7,094 nt of DNA from an uncultured Acetobacteraceae bacterium (GTDB taxonomy: Bacteria; Pseudomonadota; Alphaproteobacteria; Acetobacterales; Acetobacteraceae). This document shows positions 1-5,875 of this stretch, piece by piece. Numbering within the stretch: position 1 is the stretch's first letter; the number at the start of each line of letters is the position of its first letter. The stretch lies in NCBI GenBank assembly GCA_937874445.1, contig CALNAL010000081.1:1-7094 (forward strand), read 5' to 3'. Both the position numbers and the translations under genes were made by a program. A model generated the notes under the pieces. That model saw only the letters and a list, made by a program, of their open reading frames with translations. It had not been told where the DNA came from and made no database searches.

Positions 1-46
1 GCGCGGGGCAGGGCGGGCGGCCATAGAGGCGGGTTATTGTTTCCTG

Positions 47-52
47 AAGGAG
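47..52 (+). promoter_or_regulatory. Ribosome binding site of thrS
   Basis: AAGGAG lies 9 nt before the ATG at 62 and directly abuts an in-frame TTG at 53. A TTG with zero spacing cannot be served by this site, so it decides the start in favour of ATG 62. The 46 bases before it are GC-rich, and I see no convincing promoter in them. Confidence 0.8.
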
Positions 53-61
53 TTGGCTGAC

Positions 62-1999
62 ATGCCTGCCATTACCTTGCCCGACGGTTCCGTGCGCCGT
101 TTCGACGGGGTGGTGACCGGCACTACCGTGGCCGAGGCCATCGGCCCCGGCCTGGCGCGCTCCGCCCTGGCCATGAAGCTCGACGGCAAGCTGGCCGATC
201 TGGCCACGCCGATCGCCCGGGATGCCACGGTGGTGTTCGTCACGCGCAAGGATCCCGAGGCCCTGGAGCTGATCCGCCACGATGCGGCCCACGTGATGGC
301 CCAGGCGGTGCAGGAGCTGTTCCCCGGCACCCAGGTGACGATCGGCCCCTCGATCGAGAACGGCTTCTACTACGACTTCGCCCGCAACGAGCCCTTCACC
401 CCGGAGGACTTCGCGGCCGTCGAGAAGCGCATGCACGAGATCGTGGCGGCCAACGTGCCGTTCGTGCGCGAGGAGGTGCCGCGCGAGAAGGCCATCGCCT
501 TCTTCGAGGGCAAGGGCGAGAAGTACAAGGCCGAGCTGATCCGCGACCTCCCCGAGGATGCGGTGATCTCGCTCTATCACCAGGGCGCGTGGGTGGACCT
601 CTGCCGCGGGCCGCATCTGCGGCGCACCGGCGATATCGGCAACGCCTTCAAGCTGATGAAGGTGGCCGGGGCCTACTGGCGCGGCGATTCCAAGAACGCC
701 ATGCTCAGCCGCATCTACGGCACCGCCTGGCGCGACCAGAAGGAACTCGACGCCTACGTGACGATGCTGGCCGAGGCCGAGAAGCGCGACCACCGGCGCA
801 TCGGCAAGGAACTCGACCTCTTCCATCTCCAGGAGGAGGCGACCGGCAGCGTCTTCTGGCACCCCAAGGGATGGCGCCTCTACCGCACGGTGGAGAACTA
901 CATGCGCCGCCGCCTCGATGCGGCCGGCTATGTCGAGGTGAAGACCCCCCAGCTGGTCAACCGCTCGCTGTGGGAGAAGTCGGGGCACTGGGGCAAGTTC
1001 CGCGAGAACATGTTCGTCGCCGAGGTGGCCGACGAGGAGAGCATGTACGCCCTCAAGCCGATGAACTGCCCCTGCCACATCCAGATCTTCCGCCAGGGCG
1101 TGCGCAGCTACCGCGAGCTGCCGCTGCGCATGGCCGAGTTCGGCTCCTGCCACCGCTACGAGCCGTCCGGGGCGCTGCACGGCATCATGCGGGTGCGCGG
1201 GTTCACCCAGGACGACGCGCACATCTTCTGCACCGAGGCCCAGATCGGCCCCGAGACGGTGCGCTTCGTGCACCTGCTCAGCTCGGTCTACGCCGATTTC
1301 GGCTTCCCCGAGTTCCGCGTGAAGTTCTCCGACCGGCCGGCCAAGCGCGCCGGCTCGGACGAGGTGTGGGACCGCGCCGAGGGGGCGCTGCGCGACGCCT
1401 GCAAGACCGCCGGCGTGGAATACACGCTCAACCCCGGCGAGGGCGCCTTCTACGGGCCGAAGCTGGAGTTCGTGCTGCGCGACGCCATCGGGCGTGACTG
1501 GCAGTGCGGCACGCTGCAGGTGGATTTCGTGATGCCCGAGCGCCTCGAGGCCGAATACGTGACCGAGGAAGGCACCCGCAAGACGCCGGTCATGCTGCAT
1601 CGCGCCATCCTGGGCAGCCTGGAGCGCTGGCTTGGCATCCTGATCGAGCACCATGCCGGGCGCTTCCCGATGTGGCTCGCCCCGGTGCAGGTGGCGGTGG
1701 CGACCATCGTCTCCGATGCCGACGGCTTCGCCACCGAGGCGGCCGAGGCGTTCAAGGCGGCGGGGCTGGCGGTGGTGCTCGACACCTCGACGCAGAAGAT
1801 CAACGCCAAGGTCCGCGACCACGCGATGCAGCACATCCCGGCGATTGCCGTGGTGGGCCGGCGCGAGGCGGAGGAGCATACGGTGGCGCTGCGCCGGCTG
1901 GGCAGCAACGCCCAGGAGGTGCTGCCGCTGGCCGAGGCGGTGAAGCGCCTGGCCGCGGAGGCGGTGCCGCCCGACGTGGCCCGCGGCGGGCAGGGATGA
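62..1999 (+). CDS. thrS: Threonyl-tRNA synthetase
   Basis: This class II aminoacyl-tRNA synthetase charges tRNA(Thr) with threonine in the cytoplasm. From ATG 62 it is 645 aa, the usual full length. Domains in order: N-terminal TGS domain (about 1-62), editing domain with H73xxxH77 and C181xxxH185, which in E. coli removes Ser from mis-charged tRNA(Thr), catalytic core (about 240-535), and C-terminal anticodon-binding domain (about 540-640). The catalytic zinc ligands are visible as C336 (in MNCPCH), H387 (in TQDDAH) and H513 (in MLHRAILGS). Motif 2 Arg is R365 in GSCHRYEPSG, and motif 3 contains LGSLERWLGILIEH. No key residue is missing. infC follows after 150 bp in the same orientation, the classical thrS-infC order. 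No T-box or other leader control is visible, but only 61 bp upstream are included. Confidence 0.98.
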   Translation: MPAITLPDGSVRRFDGVVTGTTVAEAIGPGLARSALAMKLDGKLADLATPIARDATVVFVTRKDPEALELIRHDAAHVMAQAVQELFPGTQVTIGPSIENGFYYDFARNEPFTPEDFAAVEKRMHEIVAANVPFVREEVPREKAIAFFEGKGEKYKAELIRDLPEDAVISLYHQGAWVDLCRGPHLRRTGDIGNAFKLMKVAGAYWRGDSKNAMLSRIYGTAWRDQKELDAYVTMLAEAEKRDHRRIGKELDLFHLQEEATGSVFWHPKGWRLYRTVENYMRRRLDAAGYVEVKTPQLVNRSLWEKSGHWGKFRENMFVAEVADEESMYALKPMNCPCHIQIFRQGVRSYRELPLRMAEFGSCHRYEPSGALHGIMRVRGFTQDDAHIFCTEAQIGPETVRFVHLLSSVYADFGFPEFRVKFSDRPAKRAGSDEVWDRAEGALRDACKTAGVEYTLNPGEGAFYGPKLEFVLRDAIGRDWQCGTLQVDFVMPERLEAEYVTEEGTRKTPVMLHRAILGSLERWLGILIEHHAGRFPMWLAPVQVAVATIVSDADGFATEAAEAFKAAGLAVVLDTSTQKINAKVRDHAMQHIPAIAVVGRREAEEHTVALRRLGSNAQEVLPLAEAVKRLAAEAVPPDVARGGQG

Positions 2000-2081
2000 G
2001 AGCGCCGCTGGGACCTGCGCGCAGAATGCCTGATGGTCGGGCTTGATTGCCGGGCCGTCTTTGAGGAAAGTAGGAACTGAC

Positions 2082-2120
2082 CCCCGCCAGGCCCGCGCAG
2101 GACGCGTGCGCCGGGTGGGG
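2082..2120 (+). promoter_or_regulatory. GC-rich hairpin in the infC leader
   Basis: CCCGCGCA (2092-2099) pairs with TGCGCCGGG (2107-2115), leaving one bulged C and a 7-nt loop. CCCC (2082-2085) can also pair with GGGG (2117-2120) across an asymmetric internal loop. No T-run follows, so this is not a canonical intrinsic terminator. It ends 30 nt before the infC AUA start and 17 nt before its ribosome binding site. It could be a leader structure influencing infC translation or processing of a thrS-infC transcript; that role is inference. Upstream, TTGATT at 2043-2048 resembles a -35 box, but I see no good -10 at the right distance. Confidence 0.4.
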
Positions 2121-2137
2121 TGTCCGTGCAACAGCAA

Positions 2138-2143
2138 GAGGAG
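2138..2143 (+). promoter_or_regulatory. Ribosome binding site of infC
   Basis: GAGGAG ends 6 nt before the ATA at 2150. It is the only strong Shine-Dalgarno sequence near the infC 5' end. The in-frame GTG codons at 2120 and 2126 lie upstream of it, so the site supports initiation at the unusual AUA codon. Confidence 0.7.
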
Positions 2144-2149
2144 AGGACC

Positions 2150-2686
2150 ATAGCCAGAGGACCTTTGCCCGCCCCGCCAAATCGGGACGGACCCCGCGTG
2201 AACGAGGAGATTCGTACTCCCCAGGTTCGACTGATTGACGAAAACGGCGAGATGCAGGGCGTGATGACGGCTCGCGATGCCGTGGCGCGCGCCTATTCGG
2301 TGGGGCTCGATCTGCTGGAGATCAGCCCGAATGCCGACCCGCCGGTCGTCAAGATCCTCGACTACGGCAAGTTCAAGTACGAACAGCAAAAAAAGAAGAA
2401 CGAAGCCAAGAAAAAACAAAGAGTCATCGAGATCAAGGAAGTCAAGGTTCGCCCCAACATCGATGAAAATGACTACATGGTCAAACTGAAGGCCATGAAG
2501 ACGTTCATCGGCGAGGGCGACAAGGTCAAGGTGACGCTGCGGTTCCGCGGGCGCGAGATGGCCCACCAGGATCTCGGCATCAAGGTGCTGGAGCGAATCC
2601 GCCAGGACATGGACGCGGCCACCAAGGTCGAGCAGATGCCCCGGATGGAAAACCGCCAGATGATCATGGTGCTGACCCCGCGCTGA
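2150..2686 (+). CDS. infC: Translation initiation factor IF-3, AUA start
   Basis: IF3 binds the 30S subunit, prevents premature 50S joining and checks start-codon/initiator-tRNA pairing. Read from ATA 2150 the protein is 178 aa, within the usual 170-180. The N-domain (about 16-75) begins GPRVNEEIR and includes VRLIDENGE and LDYGKFKYEQQ. A lysine-rich linker follows (about 76-91), then the C-domain (about 92-178) with KVKVTLRFRGREMAHQDLG. The linker stretch is markedly A-rich against the GC-rich surroundings, as expected for AAA/AAG lysine codons. The start was chosen from the GAGGAG 6 nt upstream. It also matches the known use of rare start codons (AUU in E. coli) that let IF3 repress its own synthesis. 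A GTG at 2120 would add 10 residues (188 aa) but has no ribosome binding site. rpmI and rplT do not follow. Confidence 0.95.
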   Translation: MARGPLPAPPNRDGPRVNEEIRTPQVRLIDENGEMQGVMTARDAVARAYSVGLDLLEISPNADPPVVKILDYGKFKYEQQKKKNEAKKKQRVIEIKEVKVRPNIDENDYMVKLKAMKTFIGEGDKVKVTLRFRGREMAHQDLGIKVLERIRQDMDAATKVEQMPRMENRQMIMVLTPR

Positions 2687-2709
2687 GCCCGGAGTCCGTT
2701 TGTCCGCAG

Positions 2710-2751
2710 GCCGATGGGCCGCACCGTCGATGAATCGGCGGGCCCATCGGC
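2710..2751 (+). terminator. Inverted repeat after infC, possible terminator
   Basis: GCCGATGGGCC (2710-2720) and GGCCCATCGGC (2741-2751) are perfectly complementary 11-bp arms around a 20-nt loop. The structure begins 23 bp after the infC stop. No T-run follows, so intrinsic termination is uncertain; an mRNA 3'-end stabiliser or Rho-assisted end is equally possible. It covers an in-frame ATG at 2714, which argues against using that codon as the start of the following gene. Confidence 0.45.
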
Positions 2752-2812
2752 GGCGGCATGTCTGTCACATCCCTGGACGGCCGGGCTGACGGATGACATC
2801 GTTCCGTCCGTC

Positions 2813-3976
2813 ATGACCGAACCCTCTCCCTGTCTGCCGCGCACCGGCGTCCCCCCGATTCCCGAGGCCCGCAGCTGGGCAGCCGCCTATGGCGGCCAGG
2901 CCGGCCCGGTCATCGACCTGACCCAGGCCGTGCCGGGCTATCCGCCCCACCCCGGGCTGCTGGCGCATCTGGCCGCCGCCGCCGCCACCACCGAGGCCGC
3001 CGCCTACGGCGAGATCACGGGCGACGCGGCCCTGCGTGCGGCCCTTGCTGCCGACATGCGCCGCCTCTACGGCACGCCGGTCCGGGACAGCGATCTCGCC
3101 ATCACCGCCGGCTGCAACCTGGCCTTCGTGATGGCGGCGATGGTGGCCGCCGGCCCCGGGGAGGCGGTGCTGCTGCCGTGCCCCTGGTATTTCAACCACG
3201 CCATGGCGCTGCAGATGCGCGGGGTGGAGCCCAGGCCACTGCCCTGCCGCCCCGAGGACGGTTTCGTGCCCGACCCCGAACGCGCCGCTTCCCTGATCGA
3301 TGCGCGCGTGCGGGCGATCGCGCTGATCTCGCCCAACAACCCGACCGGGGCGATCTATCCGGCGGAAACCATCGCGCGCTTCTACGCGCTGTGCCGGGCG
3401 CGCGGGCTGTGGCTGATTCTCGACGAGACCTACCGCGACTTCCTGCCCGACGCGACGGCGCCGCATGCGCTGTTCGCCGATCCCGACTGGGGGCAGACGC
3501 TGGTGGACCTCTATTCCTTCTCCAAGGCCTACTGCGTGCCGGGCCATCGCGTGGGCGCGGTGGCGGCGGGGCAGGGGTTCCGCGCGCAGCTCGCCAAGGT
3601 GCTCGATACGCTGCAGATCTGCCCGCCGCGCGCGGCACAGATGGCGCTCGCCTGGGCGGTGCCGGCACTCGGCGGCTGGCGCGAGGGCAACCGGGCGATC
3701 ATGGCCGAGCGGGCGCGGGCGTTCCGCACGGCGCTGGCGGCGGCCCCGGCGTGGCGGATCGATGCGCTGGGCGGCTATTTCAGCTACCTCCGCCTGCCCG
3801 AGGAGGCCCCGGACGCCGGGGAGACGGCCCGCCGCCTGGCCGCCGAGCGGGGGCTGCTGCTGCTGCCCGGCCCGTTCTTCGGTCCCGGACAGGAACGCTA
3901 CCTGCGCGTGGCCTTTGCCAATGCGGAGACAAGCGCCATTCGCGCAATTCCCGGGCGGTTTGCCCCAGCCGAGTGA
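2813..3976 (+). CDS. PLP-dependent class I/II aminotransferase
   Basis: This is a fold-type I pyridoxal-phosphate enzyme that most likely moves an amino group between an amino acid and a 2-oxo acid; the substrate cannot be told from sequence. From ATG 2813 it has 387 aa, typical for the family. Visible hallmarks are the N-P-T-G motif at 176-179, D204 in LILDETY (pairs with the PLP ring nitrogen) with Y207, the Schiff-base lysine K238 in YSFSKAY, R246 in GHRVG near the PLP phosphate, and R365 in YLRVAF (binds the substrate carboxylate). Nothing essential is missing. No clear Shine-Dalgarno precedes ATG 2813. The longer reading from ATG 2714 adds 33 residues without family features and starts inside the inverted repeat at 2710-2751. 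The neighbours give no pathway hint. Confidence 0.88.
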   Translation: MTEPSPCLPRTGVPPIPEARSWAAAYGGQAGPVIDLTQAVPGYPPHPGLLAHLAAAAATTEAAAYGEITGDAALRAALAADMRRLYGTPVRDSDLAITAGCNLAFVMAAMVAAGPGEAVLLPCPWYFNHAMALQMRGVEPRPLPCRPEDGFVPDPERAASLIDARVRAIALISPNNPTGAIYPAETIARFYALCRARGLWLILDETYRDFLPDATAPHALFADPDWGQTLVDLYSFSKAYCVPGHRVGAVAAGQGFRAQLAKVLDTLQICPPRAAQMALAWAVPALGGWREGNRAIMAERARAFRTALAAAPAWRIDALGGYFSYLRLPEEAPDAGETARRLAAERGLLLLPGPFFGPGQERYLRVAFANAETSAIRAIPGRFAPAE

Positions 3977-4010
3977 GGGGGACGGGGCAGGCGATCAACT
4001 TTTTGTTTTT
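3961..4010 (+). terminator. Weak stem plus T-rich tract after the aminotransferase
   Basis: TGCCCC (3961-3966) can pair with GGGGCA (3984-3989), overlapping the aminotransferase stop codon. A T-rich tract of five T, one G and five T lies at 4000-4010. The 10-nt gap between stem and tract and the 17-nt loop make this a poor intrinsic terminator. The tract could instead be an A/T element upstream of the response-regulator promoter. It is the only T-rich stretch of this kind in the window. Confidence 0.3.
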
Positions 4011-4043
4011 CCGGGGTCGAGACGGCGTTAAGGTACGTCACCG

Positions 4044-4049
4044 TAAAAT
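4044..4049 (+). promoter_or_regulatory. Possible -10 box for the response regulator transcript
   Basis: TAAAAT matches the sigma-70 -10 consensus at five of six positions, in a locally AT-richer stretch between the aminotransferase and the regulator. No good -35 lies 16-18 bp upstream. The T-rich tract at 4000-4010 is about 35 bp upstream, roughly where an UP-like element would sit. If used, transcription would start near 4056 and leave a leader of about 80 nt that contains the short ORF at 4092-4130. Confidence 0.3.
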
Positions 4050-4091
4050 CATGCCCGGAAAGTCGCAGGCGGATCATCTGCGGGAGGATAA

Positions 4092-4130
4092 ATGCGGCAA
4101 CGGGATCGGGCCGGATCGCATACAAGGTGA
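4092..4130 (+). CDS. Possible 12-codon leader peptide upstream of the response regulator
   Basis: ATG 4092 is preceded by a strong ribosome binding site, GGGAGG at 4082-4087 (4 nt spacing, slightly short). It opens a 12-codon frame, MRQRDRAGSHTR, ending with TGA at 4128-4130. This stop lies inside the regulator's own ribosome binding region (AAGG at 4124-4127, GAGG at 4129-4132), 5 nt before ATG 4136, an arrangement that would favour translational coupling. The peptide is arginine-rich (4 of 12). A small inverted repeat, CGCAG (4064-4068) with CTGCG (4078-4082), touches its ribosome binding site. It resembles no peptide I recognise, and the ORF is short enough to arise by chance. Confidence 0.35.
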   Translation: MRQRDRAGSHTR

Positions 4131-4135
4131 GGACG

Positions 4136-4864
4136 ATGGCGGTGCAGCGCAGCATCCTGCTGGTGGACGACGACGCGGATGTGCGGGCTTCCCTGCGGCG
4201 GCCGCTGAGCGGTGAAGGCTATCTCGTCAGCGAGGCCGATTCGGTGGCGGCCGTGCGGGAGCTGATGGCGGGGACGGGGCAGGCTTTCGACGTCGTCATT
4301 CTCGACCTCGCCCTGCCCGACGGCGACGGACGCGAGCTGTGCGCCGAATTTCGCACCCGGGGCCTGAATGTTCCGATCATCATGCTCACCGGATTCGACG
4401 AGGAGGAGAGCGTGGTCAGCGCTCTCGACGCGGGCGCCAACGACTACGTCGTCAAGCCGTTCCGCACCTTCGAGCTGCTGGCGCGCGTGCGGGCTCAGAT
4501 GCGGGTGCATGACGTCAGCGAGGATGCCGAGATGGCCGTGGGGCGCTTCCGTTTCCGCCCCGGCGACCGCCTGCTGATCGCCGCCGACGGCAGCCGGATG
4601 CGGCTGACCGGCAAGGAGGCCGCGGTCCTGAAATATCTTTTGCGCGCCGGGGGGGCGGTCAGCCGCAACGAGCTGCTGCGGCAGGTGTGGGGCTACAACG
4701 CGGCAGCCACCACCCACACCGTGGAGACCCACATCTACCGCCTGCGCCAGAAGCTGGAATGCAATGCCGAAGGGCCGCGCCTGCTGCTCAACGAGGACGG
4801 CGGCTATCGGCTGTATCCCGAGGGCGCACCGGCGGGCGCGGCGCCGCTGCGCGCAGGGAGCTGA
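4136..4864 (+). CDS. OmpR/PhoB-family two-component response regulator
   Basis: This is a cytoplasmic DNA-binding regulator activated by phosphotransfer from a sensor histidine kinase. From ATG 4136 it has 242 aa, normal for the family. The receiver domain (about 5-120) has the acidic pocket D11-D12-D13, phospho-acceptor D57 in VILDLALPDGDG, T85 in IIMLTG and K107 in VVKPF. The C-terminal winged-helix domain (about 135-235) contains LTGKEAAVLKYLL, a recognition-helix region around TTHTVETHIYRLRQKL, and the terminal hairpin LLNEDGGYRLYP. ATG 4136 is preferred over the in-frame GTG 4127 because AAGG at 4124-4127 is 8 nt upstream of it and the GTG lies in that ribosome binding region. There is no histidine kinase beside it, so signal and targets are unknown. 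It faces the RraA-like gene tail to tail. Confidence 0.95.
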   Translation: MAVQRSILLVDDDADVRASLRRPLSGEGYLVSEADSVAAVRELMAGTGQAFDVVILDLALPDGDGRELCAEFRTRGLNVPIIMLTGFDEEESVVSALDAGANDYVVKPFRTFELLARVRAQMRVHDVSEDAEMAVGRFRFRPGDRLLIAADGSRMRLTGKEAAVLKYLLRAGGAVSRNELLRQVWGYNAAATTHTVETHIYRLRQKLECNAEGPRLLLNEDGGYRLYPEGAPAGAAPLRAGS

Positions 4865-4877
4865 GCGGGGGCCGGCC

Positions 4878-4911
4878 CGTCAGAGGCTGGCCGCCGGAGC
4901 CGGGCCTGACG
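4878..4911. terminator. Hairpin at the convergent gene ends
   Basis: CGTCAG (4878-4883) pairs perfectly with CTGACG (4906-4911), with a further GGC (4885-4887)/GCC (4899-4901) inside. It overlaps the stop codon of the minus-strand RraA-like gene, and a GGGCCGGCCC palindrome (4869-4878) abuts it. Only 15 bp separate the two converging stop codons, so a shared transcription end is expected here. Neither strand has a T-run after the stem, so a classical bidirectional terminator is not proven. Confidence 0.35.
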
Positions 4912-5569
4912 CCAGGATCTCGTGGATGCGCGCGGTGGTGCCGTTGAGGTCCGGCAGGCGGGCGCCGGCCGCCACCTTGGCGAGCACCGGCCCTTCGGCC
5001 TCGTGCAGCGCGATGGCACGCTCGGCGGCCTCGCGGATTTGCGCGGGCTTGAGAAAAAGCACGCCGTTCTCGTCGGCCAGCACGGCATCGCCCGGTTCCA
5101 CCGGCACGCCGCCGATGCTCACCGGCACGCAGAACTCGCCATTGGTGTACTGCCGCTTGGTGGTGACCACCGAGAGGCCGCGAGCCCATACCGGGAAGGC
5201 GTAGTCGCGGATCTCGGCGATGTCGGTGGCGGGGCCGTCGAGGATCAGCCCGCGGGCACCGGCCGCGCGGGCGGCGAAGGCCACGCCCCCGCCCACGGCG
5301 GCGTAGCGGGTGTCGCCGCCACGGTCCACCACCAGCACGTCGCCGGGGCGGAGCTGGCCGAGGGCATAGTGGAGCATGCAGGAATCGGTGCCGGTGCAGC
5401 GCACGGTGACGGCGGTGCCCGCCACGCGCGGAACCTGCCACAGCGCATGCACCCCGGGGTCGGCGAAACCGAAGTCGAGGAAGTGGCCGATGGTGGCCGG
5501 TTCGGCGCGGGCCAGCAGGGCCAGAAGGTCGGGGGCGATCGGCGCGGGCAGGGGGGAGAGGGTGAACAT
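4880..5569 (-). CDS. RraA / HMG-aldolase-like family protein
   Basis: The 229-aa protein belongs to the fold family that includes RraA (an RNase E regulator in E. coli) and 4-hydroxy-4-methyl-2-oxoglutarate/oxaloacetate aldolases; older annotations call it dimethylmenaquinone methyltransferase. Supporting motifs are LRPGDVLVVDRGGDTRYA (73-90), AGARGLILDG (103-112), PVWARGLS (126-133) and GGVPVEPGDAVLADENGVLFL towards the C-terminus. Characterised aldolases have DGxVRD; this protein reads DGPATD (111-116), so the Arg position is T115 while D116 is kept. The usual GE after the GGD loop is G94-G95. The biochemical role is therefore open. The start is well fixed: AGGAG (minus strand, 5578-5582) stands 8 nt before ATG 5569. 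It is the third and last gene of the rpe-fmdB-RraA group, 96 bp after the fmdB-type gene. Confidence 0.88.
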   Translation of the reverse strand: MFTLSPLPAPIAPDLLALLARAEPATIGHFLDFGFADPGVHALWQVPRVAGTAVTVRCTGTDSCMLHYALGQLRPGDVLVVDRGGDTRYAAVGGGVAFAARAAGARGLILDGPATDIAEIRDYAFPVWARGLSVVTTKRQYTNGEFCVPVSIGGVPVEPGDAVLADENGVLFLKPAQIREAAERAIALHEAEGPVLAKVAAGARLPDLNGTTARIHEILASGPAPAASL

Positions 5570-5665
5570 GCCGGGGTCTCCTGGAGTGCACCCGGCCGAG
5601 CCTGCGGCCCGCGGCCGACCACGGTCAAGGTCTTCAGGAAAAGAAGATTCTTCCCCGCCGCGTTT
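5570..5665 (-). other. Gap between the fmdB-type and RraA-like genes
   Basis: This 96-bp gap holds no ORF I would defend. Two things stand out. First, CGGCCG (5593-5598) and CGGCCG (5612-5617), with GGCC-CGC-GGCC at 5606-5616 between, can form GC-rich hairpins in the RraA-like leader. Second, a purine-rich patch has TCTTC (5631-5635), GAAGA (5643-5647) and TCTTC (5649-5653), so one GAAGA could pair with either TCTTC. On the minus strand TTGACC (5623-5628) resembles a -35 box, but GCAGGC at the -10 position is poor, so I do not call a promoter. Confidence 0.4.
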
Positions 5666-5875
5666 TCAGGCAGCGTGTCCGGGACAGGTGCCGAACTGGC
5701 CGCAGGCCTGGCACATCGGCGCCGGATCGCCCAGCTGGGGCGGCGGGGCGGGGCGAGAGAGGGCACGCTCGGAGGCATGGCTGCCGCATTTGGGGCAGGT
5801 CGGCGGCTCGCTGCCGAACACCAGCATTTCGTAGTCCTCGCCGCAGGCGGTGCAGTGGTAGCCGAACAGGGGCAT
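5666..5875 (-). CDS. FmdB-family zinc ribbon protein
   Basis: This small 69-aa protein is of the FmdB/CxxC_CxxC_SSSS type, named from a putative regulatory protein next to formamidase in a methylotroph; function in most bacteria is unknown. The N-terminal zinc ribbon is clear: C8xxC11 in YHCTACG and C27xxC30 in PTCPKCG, with the typical MPLFGYHC start and YEMLVFG between. A proline-rich linker (about 41-53) leads to a second cluster, C55xxC58 with C64 and H67, ending PGHAA; this could hold a second metal ion. AGGAG (minus strand, 5884-5888) lies 8 nt before ATG 5875. It starts 21 bp after the rpe stop on the same strand, so co-transcription with rpe is likely. There is no signal peptide or membrane segment. 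Confidence 0.88.
   Translation of the reverse strand: MPLFGYHCTACGEDYEMLVFGSEPPTCPKCGSHASERALSRPAPPPQLGDPAPMCQACGQFGTCPGHAA

Noticed and set aside
53..61. TTG at 53 as the thrS start
   Set aside because: It directly abuts the AAGGAG ribosome binding site, leaving no spacing. ATG 62 is correctly spaced, and from it the editing histidines fall at residues 73 and 77, as in E. coli.
2388..2395. A AAA AAG, a slippery heptamer in frame in the infC lysine linker, as a possible programmed -1 frameshift
   Set aside because: The lysine-rich linker explains the run. The -1 frame ends after about two dozen codons, and no need for a truncated IF3 product is evident.
2714..2812. Longer N-terminus for the aminotransferase from ATG 2714
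   Set aside because: The added 33 residues match no part of the family, and the start codon lies inside a perfect inverted repeat.
3192..3668. Open frames on both strands overlapping the aminotransferase
   Set aside because: They are Arg/Ala/Pro-rich shadows, with no ribosome binding site or recognisable motif.
4021..4050. CtrA-type site (TTAA-N7-TTAA) before the response regulator
   Set aside because: Only one TTAA half is present at 4028-4031; the second half is absent at the required spacing on either strand.
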